Assembly (NCBI GenBank): GCA_001724315.1
Contig: MEEC01000050.1
Span: 1-15,347, forward strand
Source of the DNA: Lautropia sp. SCN 70-15
GTDB taxonomy: Bacteria > Pseudomonadota > Gammaproteobacteria > Burkholderiales > Burkholderiaceae_E
Length of the DNA: 15,347 bases
Reading direction: 5' to 3'
Positions 14,941 to 15,347 of this stretch are shown one piece after another. Below the pieces are notes generated by a model, which saw nothing but the letters and a program-made list of their open reading frames with translations, ran no database searches and was not told where the DNA came from. Every line of letters starts with the position of its first letter. The first letter of the stretch is position 1. The position numbers and the translations under genes were made by a program.

Positions 14941-15347
14941 ATGGCAAAGCGTGACTACTACGAAGTCCTCGGCGTCGCCAAGAACGCGAGCGACGACGAC
15001 CTGAAGAAGGCGTATCGCAAGCTCGCGATGAAGTACCACCCGGACCGCAATCCGGACAGCAAGGAAGCCGAGGAAAAGTTCAAGGAGGTCAAGGAGGCCT
15101 ACGAGACGCTCTCCGAGCCCCAGAAGCGTGAAGCCTACGACCGCTTCGGTCATGCCGGCGTGGACCCGAACGCGGGTTTCGGCGGCGGGCCCGGCGGCTT
15201 CGGCGCCGGCGCGGGCGGCTTCGCCGACGTGTTCGGCGACATCTTCGGCGACATCTTCGGCGGCCAGCGCGCCGGGGCGGGGCGCAGCAACGTCTATCGC
15301 GGCGCCGACCTGCGCTACGCGATGGAGATCACGCTCGAGCAGGCGGC
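14941..15347 (+). CDS. dnaJ: Chaperone protein DnaJ (Hsp40), 3' end missing
   Basis: Hsp40 cochaperone that delivers substrates to DnaK and stimulates its ATPase. The window holds the first 135 complete codons. The J domain is complete: MAKRDYYEVLGVAKNASDDD (1-20), then AYRKLAMKYHPDRNP with the catalytic HPD at 33-35, and AYETLSEPQKREAYDRFGH. A Gly/Phe-rich region follows (about 79-110), including a tandem FGDIFGDIFGG. The sequence then enters the first substrate-binding domain (YRGADLRYAMEITLEQAA) and runs off the window before the zinc fingers. The start matches the family; only a weak GA-rich Shine-Dalgarno is seen. It is downstream of dnaK and most likely cotranscribed. Confidence 0.97.
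   Translation, partial: MAKRDYYEVLGVAKNASDDDLKKAYRKLAMKYHPDRNPDSKEAEEKFKEVKEAYETLSEPQKREAYDRFGHAGVDPNAGFGGGPGGFGAGAGGFADVFGDIFGDIFGGQRAGAGRSNVYRGADLRYAMEITLEQA

Overview
The window is a GC-rich (roughly 70 % G+C by eye), densely coding stretch of chromosome. It looks betaproteobacterial, most likely Burkholderiales. The evidence is the Fur sequence, the bamE-dapB pair divergent from fur, nadK-recN divergent from hrcA, and hemH leading into grpE-dnaK-dnaJ behind sigma32-type promoters. No tRNA, rRNA, insertion sequence, CRISPR array or other mobile element was seen. Both ends are cut inside genes: a ChaN-like lipoprotein on the left and dnaJ on the right.

Layout. (1) 1-2638: the end of a ChaN-like lipoprotein gene runs tail to tail into dapB, which lies behind bamE. 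The bamE-dapB pair is divergent from fur. (2) 2704-6889: a tight four-gene cassette on the plus strand encodes a circularly permuted ATP-grasp enzyme, an alpha-E helical protein, a transglutaminase-like protease and the proteasome-like protease Anbu. (3) 6947-9489: nadK-recN on the minus strand converges on the Anbu cassette. (4) 9561-12096: hrcA, a small NIPSNAP protein and hemH. (5) 12139-15347: grpE, dnaK and the start of dnaJ, with a near-consensus sigma32 promoter before grpE and a weaker one before dnaK.

How it works together. Housekeeping modules cover lysine/peptidoglycan precursors (DapB), outer-membrane assembly (BamE), iron control (Fur), NADP supply (NadK), DNA repair (RecN), haem synthesis (HemH) and the DnaK chaperone machine with the repressor HrcA. 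The most interesting part is the Anbu cassette. Its combination of a putative peptide-bond-forming ATP-grasp enzyme, a helical partner, a cysteine peptidase and a self-compartmentalising threonine protease has been proposed in the literature as a peptide tagging/processing system. Its substrate is, to my knowledge, unresolved. Here it sits between fur and recN, which I recall as direct neighbours in several Burkholderiales.

The regulatory DNA is also informative. There are overlapping divergent -10 elements between bamE and fur. A perfect GC-rich dyad lies between nadK and hrcA, and a repeated homopyrimidine tract lies before the NIPSNAP gene. A perfect 8-3-8 hairpin sits at the predicted 5' end of the grpE transcript. 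A seven-codon mini-ORF exactly bridges the transglutaminase stop and the Anbu start.
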